Below, in pieces: positions 8,262-18,128 of a stretch of DNA of 59,651 nucleotides. This DNA comes from a virus. Under the pieces are notes generated by a model that saw nothing but the letters and a program-made list of their open reading frames with translations, was not told the origin of the DNA and searched no databases. Positions within the stretch are counted from its first letter, which is position 1, and every line of letters begins with the position of its first letter. The stretch covers positions 1-59,651 of the IMG/VR virus record IMGVR_UViG_3300042332_000610; one strand, 5' to 3'. The position numbers and the translations under genes were made by a program.

Positions 8262-9476
8262 TTATTCAAAATCCTTATAAATAAAGCGACCTGAGTCAAA
8301 ATCAATATCTACCATAAACTCTCCACAGAAACCATGACGATTTTTTCTAAATATACATTCAAGGATTGTGCTACCAGTAGCACGACCTAAAGCTAAAACC
8401 CAGTCAGCATCATATGCTAATTGCTTTGACCACGCTACTTGACCAAGTGAGGGAACGCTGTTCATATCTGTAGCATCGTCAGGGGTGGCAGAGGCAATCG
8501 CAACAATTGGAACTTGGGAAGAAATTGCAAGAACCTTTAGTTCTCTAGAAATATTCTTAATCTTTACAACTTCATTATCATTTCCTTGATTTGAATTCAT
8601 TAACTGAATGTAGTCAACAAATACAACATCTGGAGAATACTGATCTATCTTTCCTCTAATAACAGAAGGAGATACATCTGCAAGACCATCATTAGAAATG
8701 ATATAGAATGGTGGTCTATCTTTTAAATTTTGCTTAGCCCAATTTTCAAAGCCTTCAATATCAATCATACCTGCACTTAATTTTCTATGTGAGAAATATC
8801 CTTCAGCCATAATTGTATAAACACGATTTCTAACTTCTTTCTCCGTCATTTCAAGAGAAACTATTAACGGCTTTTTGCCAGCTTTCCACGCCTGTACAGC
8901 CATAAAAATAGCGAGCCAAGACTTACCAATGGCAGGATAAGCAAGAAGTATGCCAAACTGACCAGGAGCAATACCACCAGGTAAATAGTTATCAAACCCT
9001 GCAAGATTCGTTCTAACGCCATGTATACCTTTTTCACTTAACTCCTTAATGTGTGTAAAGTGTGCAGAAGCATCTTCTACATCTGTTGCATCAATATCTC
9101 TTACATCAGAACTAATTCTTTTAAGATCAGATGTCTTTGAAATTATTGAATTAAGAGCTTCAATTGGTTGATGATCATTTAGTTGTTTTGCACTAGTCAT
9201 TAGTGCATTTCTTAAATGGTCTTCAAGGAACTGAATTCTTAACTCTTCTAGATGATGCTTTGTTGTACCAATTTCACCTATTGGTTGAAAGTCTCTAAAC
9301 TTTTCTACCAGAAGTGACCGTGTTGGAACGGTTGAATTTTGCTCATAATAATTCTTTACAAAATCCCAAACGTCTTTATGAGTTCTAAACAAAGTATCTG
9401 GGTTTGCCTGAAATAGCACATGAATTTGCTTATCATTTAAAACTGCAGATAGTACCTTTGCTTCTAAATCAGACAT
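8262..9476 (-). CDS. dnaB: DnaB-like replicative helicase
   Basis: A 404-residue RecA-fold hexameric helicase that unwinds the phage fork. The N-terminal helical domain (1-150) is followed by Walker A in AYPAIGKSW (about 179-187), Walker B in VVFVDYIQLM, and a C-terminal RKNRHG segment that fits the arginine-finger region of the DnaB/gp4 family. The start shares bases with the stop of the gene upstream (TAATG). It works with the primase encoded next. Confidence 0.93.
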   Translation of the reverse strand: MSDLEAKVLSAVLNDKQIHVLFQANPDTLFRTHKDVWDFVKNYYEQNSTVPTRSLLVEKFRDFQPIGEIGTTKHHLEELRIQFLEDHLRNALMTSAKQLNDHQPIEALNSIISKTSDLKRISSDVRDIDATDVEDASAHFTHIKELSEKGIHGVRTNLAGFDNYLPGGIAPGQFGILLAYPAIGKSWLAIFMAVQAWKAGKKPLIVSLEMTEKEVRNRVYTIMAEGYFSHRKLSAGMIDIEGFENWAKQNLKDRPPFYIISNDGLADVSPSVIRGKIDQYSPDVVFVDYIQLMNSNQGNDNEVVKIKNISRELKVLAISSQVPIVAIASATPDDATDMNSVPSLGQVAWSKQLAYDADWVLALGRATGSTILECIFRKNRHGFCGEFMVDIDFDSGRFIYKDFE

Positions 9477-9784
9477 TATCTATTTAGCCATTCCTTTGCT
9501 TGTTCCCTAAGTAGCTTTCTAGCCACATCATCTTCTTCTTTAATTCTTTTTGCATCATAAATTTTATCAGCATTGTTCACCAACCATTTCCAAGTTGGAG
9601 ATGCAGACACGCTAACATAGTATTCAATTAGATCATAACTTTGCTCTATACCGTATGATTCAATCAACGAGTCTGCAGCCCATTGCTGAATGTGAATATT
9701 GATATTTTCTTCTTTTAAGTTTTTTTCTTTTGTTAACTTCTTGTATCTAGATATTAGTGCAAAGCGATCTTTTTTTTCCGCCAC
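9476..9784 (-). CDS. Small charged helical protein; possible helicase loader
   Basis: A 102-residue, highly charged, mainly helical protein with a tryptophan-containing central region and a basic C-terminus. It starts with GTG (GAGGACTA upstream) overlapping the previous stop, and its own stop overlaps the helicase start. Phage helicase loaders are often small helical proteins encoded right next to the helicase, which is the only basis for suggesting that role; I see no AAA+ motif. Confidence 0.6.
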   Translation of the reverse strand: MAEKKDRFALISRYKKLTKEKNLKEENINIHIQQWAADSLIESYGIEQSYDLIEYYVSVSASPTWKWLVNNADKIYDAKRIKEEDDVARKLLREQAKEWLNR

Positions 9785-9987
9785 TAGTCCTCTAGTTCTT
9801 TCTTAGCTTCTTCAACCTTTTGAATTACCTTATTTTCTACAAACTGATAAACTCTATCAAGAGCCTGGTCTGTATTTTCTCCACTACGCACAAAATCTGT
9901 AATTCCTAAATCAATTCTAAGACTTTGAAAATTTCCAAGATTTAGTGTATATCCTAGTGTTACTGAAACATTTGTTGTTTCTGACAT
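9784..9987 (-). CDS. Small conserved-looking phage protein, unknown
   Basis: A 67-residue protein with an N-terminal beta segment (VSVTLGYTLNLG) and a C-terminal charged helix. AGGAG precedes the ATG at good spacing. It forms the head of the overlapping helicase cluster. I recognise no family. Confidence 0.65.
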   Translation of the reverse strand: MSETTNVSVTLGYTLNLGNFQSLRIDLGITDFVRSGENTDQALDRVYQFVENKVIQKVEEAKKELED

Positions 9988-9996
9988 TTTGGTCTC

Positions 9997-10509
9997 CTAC
10001 CATGTCTCTTCTTGCCAAGTCGGAATGAAACGCCCATCCGATGTCTTCGTATAAAGCATTATAGCATCTCCCATTCTAGAACGCAAGTCTTGCTCTGTTA
10101 GTACGTTTCTAGGGGTGATCTTGCCGTCTTTCCTTGGTCTACCACCGTGTATGGTTGTCATAATTTCCCTAATTTCAAAAATATGATCTTCAGAATAATA
10201 AGCATTAATTTGAAAACCTCTTTCTCCACCAATACTATCACCAATTGGCTCAGGAATCAAACCCTTTGCAATTATTCTTTGAAACTGCACCCTTGATCTA
10301 TTTAAAATTCTTGCAGTATTTGCAATAGTATAGGCTCTTTTCTTATGTTTCTTAAAATCAGAATATAGCATACTTTGCTCTTTACCCTGAGTTACATTAT
10401 AAAAGTTAACAATGTTGCTACTTTTATTGATATGAAATACCTTTACAAGTTCTTTATTGATAAAGAATATTTTTTTGCAAGGATTTATTTTATCCTGTGG
10501 TTGAGACAT
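9997..10509 (-). CDS. MerR-like helix-turn-helix DNA-binding protein
   Basis: A 170-residue protein whose middle (about 58-85) reads as a MerR/excisionase-like winged helix: YTIANTARILNRSRVQFQR, then a short wing with LIPEP. The N-terminal 50 residues are lysine-rich, and GGRPRKDG (about 122-129) looks like an AT-hook-like basic patch. It sits exactly at the border between tail genes and replication genes, so it is a good candidate regulator of the switch between those programmes. Targets are unknown. Confidence 0.65.
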   Translation of the reverse strand: MSQPQDKINPCKKIFFINKELVKVFHINKSSNIVNFYNVTQGKEQSMLYSDFKKHKKRAYTIANTARILNRSRVQFQRIIAKGLIPEPIGDSIGGERGFQINAYYSEDHIFEIREIMTTIHGGRPRKDGKITPRNVLTEQDLRSRMGDAIMLYTKTSDGRFIPTWQEETW

Positions 10510-10518
10510 TCTACCTGC

Positions 10519-10953
10519 CTAAGAACTAATTCTTTCACCAATTGCAATTATTGAAACATCAGCAGAAAAAGCTCCAGAGGTTGCTGACGAGAATACGTTT
10601 ACCTGACAAGAGTTTTGAGTAACTCCACTTAAAACTGCGTACAAATTTGATACACCAGTTACAGATGTTACTGAAGATATAACTACTGGAGTAGTTTTAA
10701 ATATTCCAGAGTAGTCAAACGATGCTGGAGCATTTGGCTGAACAGATAAGTTTGCATCAACAATTTTTTGAGTCTCTGCATAAAATGCTAAATTTGATGT
10801 TAATAGTTGAGAAGGTGTAGAATTATCTCTATATTTAATTTTTGAAAGAGTAGTACCAATTAGCTCTGAAACTCTATTTATTTCTTGAGCTATTCTAAAC
10901 AAGTAAGATATGTCAAGTGGTTGACCTCTATCTGGTAATTCAATTTGTGCCAT
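10519..10953 (-). CDS. Tail-tip or baseplate structural protein
   Basis: A 144-residue protein with a helical N-terminal half and a Ser/Thr/Val-rich C-terminal beta-sandwich-like half (about 80-140), like small appendage proteins of siphophage tail tips. AGGAGATAAA precedes the ATG and an extended -10 lies just upstream. It is the last gene of the tail module. Confidence 0.6.
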   Translation of the reverse strand: MAQIELPDRGQPLDISYLFRIAQEINRVSELIGTTLSKIKYRDNSTPSQLLTSNLAFYAETQKIVDANLSVQPNAPASFDYSGIFKTTPVVISSVTSVTGVSNLYAVLSGVTQNSCQVNVFSSATSGAFSADVSIIAIGERISS

Positions 10954-10968
10954 TTTATCTCCTAGTTA

Positions 10969-10977
10969 ATTATATCA
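10969..10977 (-). promoter_or_regulatory. Extended -10 (TGATATAAT)
   Basis: TGATATAAT in the gap after the 10990-11574 gene. Predicted transcription start is near 10962, giving a leader of roughly 10 bases that begins around the AGGAG. It could drive the last tail gene and the HTH regulator. Confidence 0.45.
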
Positions 10978-10989
10978 GGTAAGTAATTC

Positions 10990-11574
10990 TTACTCAGATA
11001 AGGATACTACTCCAGTATCAAATATTTTAAACAAGTCATATACGCCTTGTGCTGAACCAGAAACTCCTAAGTATTCATTAAGTCTTGGCTGATAAGAAGT
11101 TGATGCTGATTCAAAAATTTCTAATCTTGGAATATCTTTTAATGCAACAGTTCCAAAAACTCTTACTGAAGCAGATCCAGGTGGTATGACAATGCTTGTT
11201 GTATCTTCAGATACTCTGTTATGATATTCAAAATTACCCATGGCAGATCCTGATCCCCATTGAACAAAAACGTCTGTATCGTGTTGTTTAAATTTTTGTG
11301 AATGATTGTGAGCAATAGATGCACTAGTAATTGAAGCAGAATTATAGTTATAAATTATTGGAGTATCCCATGTTAGACTAACCTCTTCTGAAGAAATTAC
11401 TGCAGTAATGTCTGACTCTAAAGGTCTATATTGACCAATGCTTTTAAGTGTATAAAGCTGTGACCAGGCTGACCACTGGTTTTTATCAACAGATATGATT
11501 CTAAATTGAAAAGCATGATCTCCATTTTTATCTGGAGTTGGTAATTTTTCTACAGGAATTCTTATCTGTGCCAT
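10990..11574 (-). CDS. Minor tail protein, FN3-like start
   Basis: A 194-residue structural protein. Residues 20-45 (FRIISVDKNQWSAWS and following) look like the end of a fibronectin-III-like strand pattern, followed by a serine-rich beta region. Its start overlaps the upstream stop and AGGAG is well placed. Probably part of the tail tip assembled after the hub protein. Confidence 0.6.
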   Translation of the reverse strand: MAQIRIPVEKLPTPDKNGDHAFQFRIISVDKNQWSAWSQLYTLKSIGQYRPLESDITAVISSEEVSLTWDTPIIYNYNSASITSASIAHNHSQKFKQHDTDVFVQWGSGSAMGNFEYHNRVSEDTTSIVIPPGSASVRVFGTVALKDIPRLEIFESASTSYQPRLNEYLGVSGSAQGVYDLFKIFDTGVVSLSE

Positions 11575-12749
11575 TAGATAACTCCTATGCCAAACCTATA
11601 TTCTACATAGCTTGTAGAATTTTCTCTCTTTAAAATTGGATTTTCATCTAATGTTTTTACATATTCGGCAGCAACAAGAGAATATAATGGATTATAGCTA
11701 GAAACATTTTCAAACCTTAAGCCATCATACAATACAAAATGATCTGCAACAACATCATTAGAATTATTATGAATACAAGTGTAAATTCTTACACCATTTA
11801 CAGAACTCCAAGAAAAGTTTTGATCTGTTGTAAATTCTGAAAGGCTTTTTGTAATAACCTGATATCTTTTTAAATTTATATCTGTATCTTGAAGTACAAT
11901 GTCTACAGAAGCTTTTGGTGAATCCTCTATTGAATTATTTAAAAACTCTAATTTAATTTTAACATAATCTGGGTCTGAAGCAGATCTAGCGGTGCTAATT
12001 ACTGAAAATGCTAATTTTATTTGATCCGTTGGTAAATTATTTCCCAAGTTTAAACTGATAGAATTATTTTCAATATAATATGAAGCACTGCTAGAGGTGT
12101 TTATTACAGACGAACTTGCAGAAACTCCAGAAAGCACAGAAGTACTTCCAGAAACAAGTAGGCTTTTGTCTAAATATCTTGGGGGCTCTGCCCTATTTAC
12201 TCTATCTGAATATTCAAATATTGGAGAGTTGCTATTTATGAAAACAAAGTCTGCTAATGTGTAAATATTTTCTGGTGAAATTTCTAAATATTTTTCAATA
12301 TTTCCAGGAGTTACATCATCAATTCTAAGAGGACCTATGTATGAAACGGTTCCAGAATTGTCTTGATTATTAGAATATGCCCAAGGTTCTGAATTGTTAA
12401 ATGTTGATATAATTCTGCTATCAAAATTACCAGCTACTGCATTTGTTGCTGCTGGATATATTCCAAGTTCAGTTATTTGATATCTTTGTTCAATAGGAAG
12501 CTCTGCTTTAAAAACAATTTTTTCAACTTGCTCATTTGTTATTGGATCTAATTCTTTTAACAAGCCTTTTGATAAAATTGGAACTCTTGCTACTTCAAAT
12601 TCTAAAGACTGAACACTTGCAGAAAATGTTGCAGAAGAAGATGTTGGATATGGCTGTCCACCAACGCCAATAGCAATATGACTTGCAAATTCTGGAGCTT
12701 GGTTTAAAAGATATTTTGCTACAATATTTTTACCATTTGTCGTAATCAT
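11574..12749 (-). CDS. Minor tail / baseplate protein
   Basis: A 391-residue protein. The N-terminal 110 residues (MITTNGKNIVAKYLL, then a GVGG strand pattern and QRYQITELGIYPA) resemble the N-terminal attachment domain found on phage tail appendage proteins that contact the baseplate. The rest is Ser/Asn-rich beta, possibly carbohydrate-binding. It overlaps the proline-rich gene upstream by four bases. Confidence 0.65.
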   Translation of the reverse strand: MITTNGKNIVAKYLLNQAPEFASHIAIGVGGQPYPTSSSATFSASVQSLEFEVARVPILSKGLLKELDPITNEQVEKIVFKAELPIEQRYQITELGIYPAATNAVAGNFDSRIISTFNNSEPWAYSNNQDNSGTVSYIGPLRIDDVTPGNIEKYLEISPENIYTLADFVFINSNSPIFEYSDRVNRAEPPRYLDKSLLVSGSTSVLSGVSASSSVINTSSSASYYIENNSISLNLGNNLPTDQIKLAFSVISTARSASDPDYVKIKLEFLNNSIEDSPKASVDIVLQDTDINLKRYQVITKSLSEFTTDQNFSWSSVNGVRIYTCIHNNSNDVVADHFVLYDGLRFENVSSYNPLYSLVAAEYVKTLDENPILKRENSTSYVEYRFGIGVI

Positions 12750-13642
12750 GATTCCACCTTTTCTATCTTATATATTGTACCATTTGTGTCTATTAAAACC
12801 TCTACCTGCTGATTTTTTTCTAAATTAATAAGTTCTATAACTAAATCACCATTTGTATCAATATAGTAATATCCTTTTTGACGAGTGATTATTTTATTAT
12901 TTTCATCAAGATATTGATAAGTTGAGTCTAATTTTTGCAATCTTATATAGTCTTCTTGAGGTATTTTATCTTCAATATTAATTGTATAAATGCTAGTAAG
13001 AGGCTTAAACTTATCCATTATACTTAATTGTTTTGATATATCATACTTTTTTCTAACTTCAGACAGGTTTGAAATAATTGAGTATCTTTGATTAATTCCC
13101 TCAATAGTGTCATGCCTTTCAGCTATTGATAATTCTATTGCAGAAATATTTTCAAAAAGAAGTTTTTGAATTTGTTCTGCATCAAATTGTGGAACTAAAG
13201 AAGATATGTCAAAAACATTCCTTGCTGCAATTCTAACAGGGGAGGGGGCAATGGTAGCCACTGGTTCAGGAGTTGGCTCCATAAATTGGGGTACTTCAAT
13301 TGGTGTATCAATTACCTTTGGTGGGGTCGTTGAAGAGTCGTTCTTTGTAGATCTAGGTGGGGGAGTTGGAGGTGGAGGAGTTGGAGGTGGTGGCGGAGGT
13401 GGGCTTGATGGAATTGCACCAGCACCGCTAAAATTGGGTCCAGCCTGAGCATACATTGCTGCTAGCTTAGAGGCTTGTGCAGCAGCTTGTGCTGCTTGTG
13501 CAGCAGCTTGTGCTGCTTGAGCACCGTCACTCTGAGGTTTCTTTGGTGGCGGAGGTGGGGGAGGAGGAGTTTTTCTGGGTGGTGGAGGTGGTGGATTTCT
13601 AGAATGACCCGCACCTGCTGGACCTGAATTTTCGCCTGGCAT
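12746..13642 (-). CDS. Proline- and alanine-rich tail-tip protein
   Basis: A 298-residue protein. The first 115 residues alternate long proline runs (up to eight prolines) with an Ala/Gln-rich stretch, then the chain changes to an ordinary folded C-terminal half (about 140-298) rich in charged residues and containing YYIDTNGDLVIELI. The disordered proline part probably acts as a flexible or polyproline-II linker in the tail tip. Near-identical PPTPPPPTPPP coding DNA occurs in the FN3 fibre gene at 43118-43978. GGAGG precedes the ATG. Confidence 0.7.
   Translation of the reverse strand: MPGENSGPAGAGHSRNPPPPPPRKTPPPPPPPPKKPQSDGAQAAQAAAQAAQAAAQASKLAAMYAQAGPNFSGAGAIPSSPPPPPPPTPPPPTPPPRSTKNDSSTTPPKVIDTPIEVPQFMEPTPEPVATIAPSPVRIAARNVFDISSLVPQFDAEQIQKLLFENISAIELSIAERHDTIEGINQRYSIISNLSEVRKKYDISKQLSIMDKFKPLTSIYTINIEDKIPQEDYIRLQKLDSTYQYLDENNKIITRQKGYYYIDTNGDLVIELINLEKNQQVEVLIDTNGTIYKIEKVES
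13474..13515. repeat. Two tandem 21-bp units in the proline/alanine-rich gene
   Basis: The 21-base unit beginning cttgtgcagcag occurs twice in direct tandem and encodes the Ala/Gln repeat. It preserves frame and could change copy number by slippage. Confidence 0.8.
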
Positions 13643-13643
13643 A

Positions 13644-16600
13644 CTAAACCTCCATTACCCTTAATTGACTTTTAACATTTGAAGAAGATCTTCCATATTG
13701 GGCAGATATTACAACAAATCTTTTATTCTCATCTACCATTTTAACACCTTCTGGTAAATCAAAATTAATTTTAACAATATCTCCAAGTTGAATGTGTGCT
13801 GTTGCAAAAGTATCTATCTCAAATACCTTTCTTGGTCTAATAGTTTTATCAAGAATCCATTTCATAATATCTTTTGCAGAATCTTCATTTTGAATATAAA
13901 CAGAGTCTAATGAAAATGACTTACTTCCATAAGTAGATCTACTATTTTTAATACTATCATATATCTTTTCAGATCTTTCTGGAGAAACAATTAAATTGTT
14001 GGCAACAACTGGGTCAGAAAAGTTTGATAGTTCTTTAAAGTAATCATCAACAGTAAGAACATTAGAAATATTCTGAGTAAACGTAATTCCTTGAATCATA
14101 ATTCTATTCGTAGAGCTTTCACTTAAATTTATTGCTTTGTCTGTTGTGTTAAAGATTAAGAATTCAGCTCCATAAGATCCTGGCAAAAAGCCTGAAATTT
14201 GATAAGATTTTTCTACGGTAAATGGAGGAACAAATTTTGCTATTAACGCTGGGTAAGCTTGGTCATATTTAATATTAAAATATGCACACTCTCTTAAGAT
14301 AGTTCCAAATTCTTCAAAGTAAAAATCTACAGTTGGCTTTGTCTCTGTACTAATAGAAGATAGAAATGTATTTTGAATTACTGATGGAAGAGAATATTTT
14401 TTTAAAGATTCAGCAGATATTGTATTCTTTACTTTTTCTCCCAAAGAAACATCTTCTTCTTTTATATTTTTTAAAGCAAAAATATTTTCAAACATACATT
14501 TGGTAGATCCTCTTGTAAATAAACAAGTCTTTAAACCACTGCTTGGCATTTGTAAAGGATTGTTATCAGACACTCTTCCAATTAATGCATTATTTAAATA
14601 TATATTAAAATCAATTCTATAAATTCCATTTGCATTTCTCTTAATGTCTGCATCTAAAGATAAGTCATAGACTGCTATATCTTGAGAAATTAATCTATCT
14701 TGACCAACAAACTTTCCTTCATCAACAAGGATTCTTGCAAGAGCTCCAAAAAGTTTTTTAGGGACTGCAATATTTATCTTCTTATCTACTTGCGTAGAAT
14801 ATGGAGTTCTTTCTACTTTATAAAAAATTATATTTTCAAGAACCTGATCCGTTGGAAGAATGCCTCCACTTGAATCTGAACCATAGTATTTAAGAACGTC
14901 TTCAGACATAGATGCTATTTCAAGATAGTATCCAGAGTTTGTGTTTGTATCAACCATGTATCCAATTCCACCAGCTCCACCAGACAAGGTTTTTAAATTA
15001 GAGCTTGTAGTGGCTTTATCAATTTCAAAAAGATCTGTTGAGTTTAAAGCAGATTGAGTTTTATCATCTATAATTTTTCCAATAATTCTCATTCTTGTTC
15101 CAACATGTCTGTAATCTGTGTCTAAATCTTTATAAACATAGCTTATTAAATCTCTACTACTTGTTGCAGACAGGTCTGTACTTTGTAGTGATGGAACTGG
15201 ATATGGTCCACTGAATATTAGTGCAGATGATTGAATTCCTGCAACGTCTTGCTGATTAAAACTAGAAAAGCCTTCCGATCTTGTTGACTTTTTCATAAAA
15301 TTAGCAATCTTACTAGTTATTGAAGACTGTCCTTGTGAAGCCGTATCGTTACCAAGGGGGTTTGCTGCAACTGAATTAGACACTGGATCATAAGTTAAAA
15401 ATTCTGTGGGAACAGTACTAAATATGTTTTTAGAATCCATTCTAAAAGATTTTCTATTGTTTGAATCTTCCCAATAAGGATTTAGTCCAGCACTGTGAGC
15501 TGTAATAGCTGTTCCAAACTGACCTCTACCATGAGACCTTACTTCTCCATTTTTATATTTAACATTTTCTTCTAAACCATCAAAGTTGGCTCCAGATGCA
15601 TTTTCATAATATGGTTCTGTATAGATTCTAAGAAGACCAGTTAGAACCATTTTTCCATTAAAAATTAGCTTGGAAAAGTATTTTTGATACTCGTTGTTAT
15701 TCGTTATCCATACAAGACCATTTGTTGCAGAAGCAGATGGAGAATCTACCTGATACTGCTGTGCATCATATCTTATAATTTCTCCATTAGCAAATAGATA
15801 TCCCTGAAATCTTGGCAACCAAAAAGCACTTTCTCCAACATCAATTGTGTTATTTATTATTTCATTATTTACTACAGTTGGTACTGCACTTCCAAGACTA
15901 GTTCCCAATGGCACTGCTCCAAGTGCATATCCAAGATTTGCTGTTGGTTGGTTTATTGTTCTTGCCTCTTGTTGATCTCCAAGTTCCCAAAGTATTGCAC
16001 TTTTATAGCCATAGGTTTTTTCACTAAGACTTAAACTTGCTTGTTCTAACTTTGATACTTCTCTTTGTATGTATCTGGTTGTGTAATTAATTTTGCCATC
16101 ATTTAATATCTTTGTTTCAAAACCAGCAATTCCCTCAATGTTTGGAACAATGTTACCAGTTCTTTGTCCGTAAAGAGTTGTTAGTCTTTCAGAAATTGCA
16201 TCGTTATCATCTCTTACAGAAACATCTGGCATTAAGTATTCTTTTGGCATAATAACAAAATTATTATATTCATCAAAAAACATTGAAGTCTGAGTAGCCT
16301 GTGCAAGTCTTTGTAAAACTTCTGAAACAGAAGCGTCTGGCTCAACAAAGAAGAATGGAATTACTGGATCGTTTGCAGTATTAATATTTTTAAATACATA
16401 ATTACTAAATCCAATATTGTCCAAAAGTAGTGCTACTGCTTTTGTAAGGGTAGAGTTTTGCAAGAATATAGATGTGGCATTATTAGATTCTAATATAAAG
16501 AAAGCATCTCTTAAATTTAATGAAACATCTTGCATACCACTTGTAGCAACTGCAGCATTTTCTGAATAGAATGTTTTTAATGGAATAAACTTATCATATC

Positions 16601-18128
16601 CATTAACATCTAAAATAGATTCATAAAAATCAAACTTAATTTGTGGCTTAAGAATATTAGCAATAATGCTTCCATCTCTATTTGCAATACCAAAAACATT
16701 TAGCTCTGTAAAGGCTCCATCATGGTTTGATAAATTAATACCTCCAGTTGAAGCTACAAGTCCACCAACTGGAAGACCAAAGTCTGTTGCCATAATATTT
16801 TTATTAATATCATAGTCCAAAACATAATCTGTTATATCAACTTTTAATCTTGGTGATATCTCAATTAGTTCAAATGGCTTATTTGGAGCATACATTGTTT
16901 CTACAATAACTCTAATTCCTTTAATAAAGGCAAACTCTCTATAAATATCATTACTTCCAACATTAAAATAGCTTGGACCTAATATTTTTTTAACTAGTCC
17001 AACCCTTTTTGTATCATCTTCTTCTAATAATGAAAATCCATATTCTGCGTTATAAGTTTTCCAGTCTTGATCTTCTTCACTCCAAACATATAGTGTCCCT
17101 GACTCAGAACTTGAGCTTCCAACTATGTAAGCATCTCCATTTATAATATTTCTATTAGTATAAAGTGGATCTGGAAGTTGACCAACTGTGTCTAAATATC
17201 CATAAAGGTGAAAGTTTGTTTTAAAGTTTTCAGGCACTTTGATACCATAATAAATTTCTACATGACCATCCCAAGGAACGATTCTTGAGCCATCTCTTCT
17301 TGTAGAGTTTTCGTTAAAGTCTATTGCGTCTATCCAGTTGTTATCAGCATTAAGATATTGAATTTTCCATTTTTTTGGAACTGATGATTTTGTTATATCT
17401 TGAAGCGGGTCTGTAACAAGATTGTTATTGGTTCTAATTCTGCCTGGAACTAAAAATTCTCCATTTATTCCAACTGCTGATGGATCTGCTAGATTAGTTT
17501 GCATTTTTACAACTATTCTATTTGTTGCAACTTCATTTTTATAAGTAACAAAAGGCACACAATCATTTATTTTATATGAAGGATTTCCAGTACTAAAGAA
17601 TGTTGCAGTTTGACTTGATATACCAAATTCTTGTCCATTTTCTTTTCTATATGAATTCCAATACTTAAACTTATCAAATCTTGAACAAAAATAATATCTT
17701 GGTCTTTTTCCAGATCTAATACTATCTACAAACTTTGTATTGTTTATATTTGACTCTCCAAAGTAAAGGATTTTATTAATTCCAGATCTTGGTCTAAATG
17801 GCTTAATACAATCTTTTAAAGAGTAGTAAAGCTCTCTACTTGTTTCTCCTGAATTAAAAGTTAAAGGCTCATTTGGATCTTCTGTTTTATATTCAGAAAT
17901 ATAGTTAGAGTCCAAAGCATTTGTATAAACATCAGCATTATCTTGGGAGTCATATTCTGGATAAAGTGTTCTATAAATAACACTTGCACTATCTGGTCTA
18001 AACCTATAGTTTCCATAATTGTCAAGGTTTAATAAATCATTTTGATTCCATTCAGCAACTACTAAAGAATCTACGCTAATGCTATTGTTTGTTTGGATAT
18101 GATCTATTAAGTCTGTATCTAAAAACAT
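13644..18128 (-). CDS. Large tail hub / tail-associated protein
   Basis: A 1494-residue structural protein following the distal tail gene, in the position of the Tal/baseplate hub of siphophages. The sequence is beta-rich throughout with many Ser/Asn residues. The segment near 1385-1494 (ending in a strand-rich SQLRVMEV) and the region around 590-720 resemble hub-like folds only in general character. No peptidase or lysozyme motif was noticed. GAGGAAG precedes the ATG, which overlaps the previous stop. Confidence 0.7.
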   Translation of the reverse strand: MFLDTDLIDHIQTNNSISVDSLVVAEWNQNDLLNLDNYGNYRFRPDSASVIYRTLYPEYDSQDNADVYTNALDSNYISEYKTEDPNEPLTFNSGETSRELYYSLKDCIKPFRPRSGINKILYFGESNINNTKFVDSIRSGKRPRYYFCSRFDKFKYWNSYRKENGQEFGISSQTATFFSTGNPSYKINDCVPFVTYKNEVATNRIVVKMQTNLADPSAVGINGEFLVPGRIRTNNNLVTDPLQDITKSSVPKKWKIQYLNADNNWIDAIDFNENSTRRDGSRIVPWDGHVEIYYGIKVPENFKTNFHLYGYLDTVGQLPDPLYTNRNIINGDAYIVGSSSSESGTLYVWSEEDQDWKTYNAEYGFSLLEEDDTKRVGLVKKILGPSYFNVGSNDIYREFAFIKGIRVIVETMYAPNKPFELIEISPRLKVDITDYVLDYDINKNIMATDFGLPVGGLVASTGGINLSNHDGAFTELNVFGIANRDGSIIANILKPQIKFDFYESILDVNGYDKFIPLKTFYSENAAVATSGMQDVSLNLRDAFFILESNNATSIFLQNSTLTKAVALLLDNIGFSNYVFKNINTANDPVIPFFFVEPDASVSEVLQRLAQATQTSMFFDEYNNFVIMPKEYLMPDVSVRDDNDAISERLTTLYGQRTGNIVPNIEGIAGFETKILNDGKINYTTRYIQREVSKLEQASLSLSEKTYGYKSAILWELGDQQEARTINQPTANLGYALGAVPLGTSLGSAVPTVVNNEIINNTIDVGESAFWLPRFQGYLFANGEIIRYDAQQYQVDSPSASATNGLVWITNNNEYQKYFSKLIFNGKMVLTGLLRIYTEPYYENASGANFDGLEENVKYKNGEVRSHGRGQFGTAITAHSAGLNPYWEDSNNRKSFRMDSKNIFSTVPTEFLTYDPVSNSVAANPLGNDTASQGQSSITSKIANFMKKSTRSEGFSSFNQQDVAGIQSSALIFSGPYPVPSLQSTDLSATSSRDLISYVYKDLDTDYRHVGTRMRIIGKIIDDKTQSALNSTDLFEIDKATTSSNLKTLSGGAGGIGYMVDTNTNSGYYLEIASMSEDVLKYYGSDSSGGILPTDQVLENIIFYKVERTPYSTQVDKKINIAVPKKLFGALARILVDEGKFVGQDRLISQDIAVYDLSLDADIKRNANGIYRIDFNIYLNNALIGRVSDNNPLQMPSSGLKTCLFTRGSTKCMFENIFALKNIKEEDVSLGEKVKNTISAESLKKYSLPSVIQNTFLSSISTETKPTVDFYFEEFGTILRECAYFNIKYDQAYPALIAKFVPPFTVEKSYQISGFLPGSYGAEFLIFNTTDKAINLSESSTNRIMIQGITFTQNISNVLTVDDYFKELSNFSDPVVANNLIVSPERSEKIYDSIKNSRSTYGSKSFSLDSVYIQNEDSAKDIMKWILDKTIRPRKVFEIDTFATAHIQLGDIVKINFDLPEGVKMVDENKRFVVISAQYGRSSSNVKSQLRVMEV

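Noticed and set aside
13206-13448. Glycine-rich reading frame on the plus strand
   Set aside because: It is the reverse complement of the proline-rich tail gene; no ribosome binding site and no independent coding evidence.
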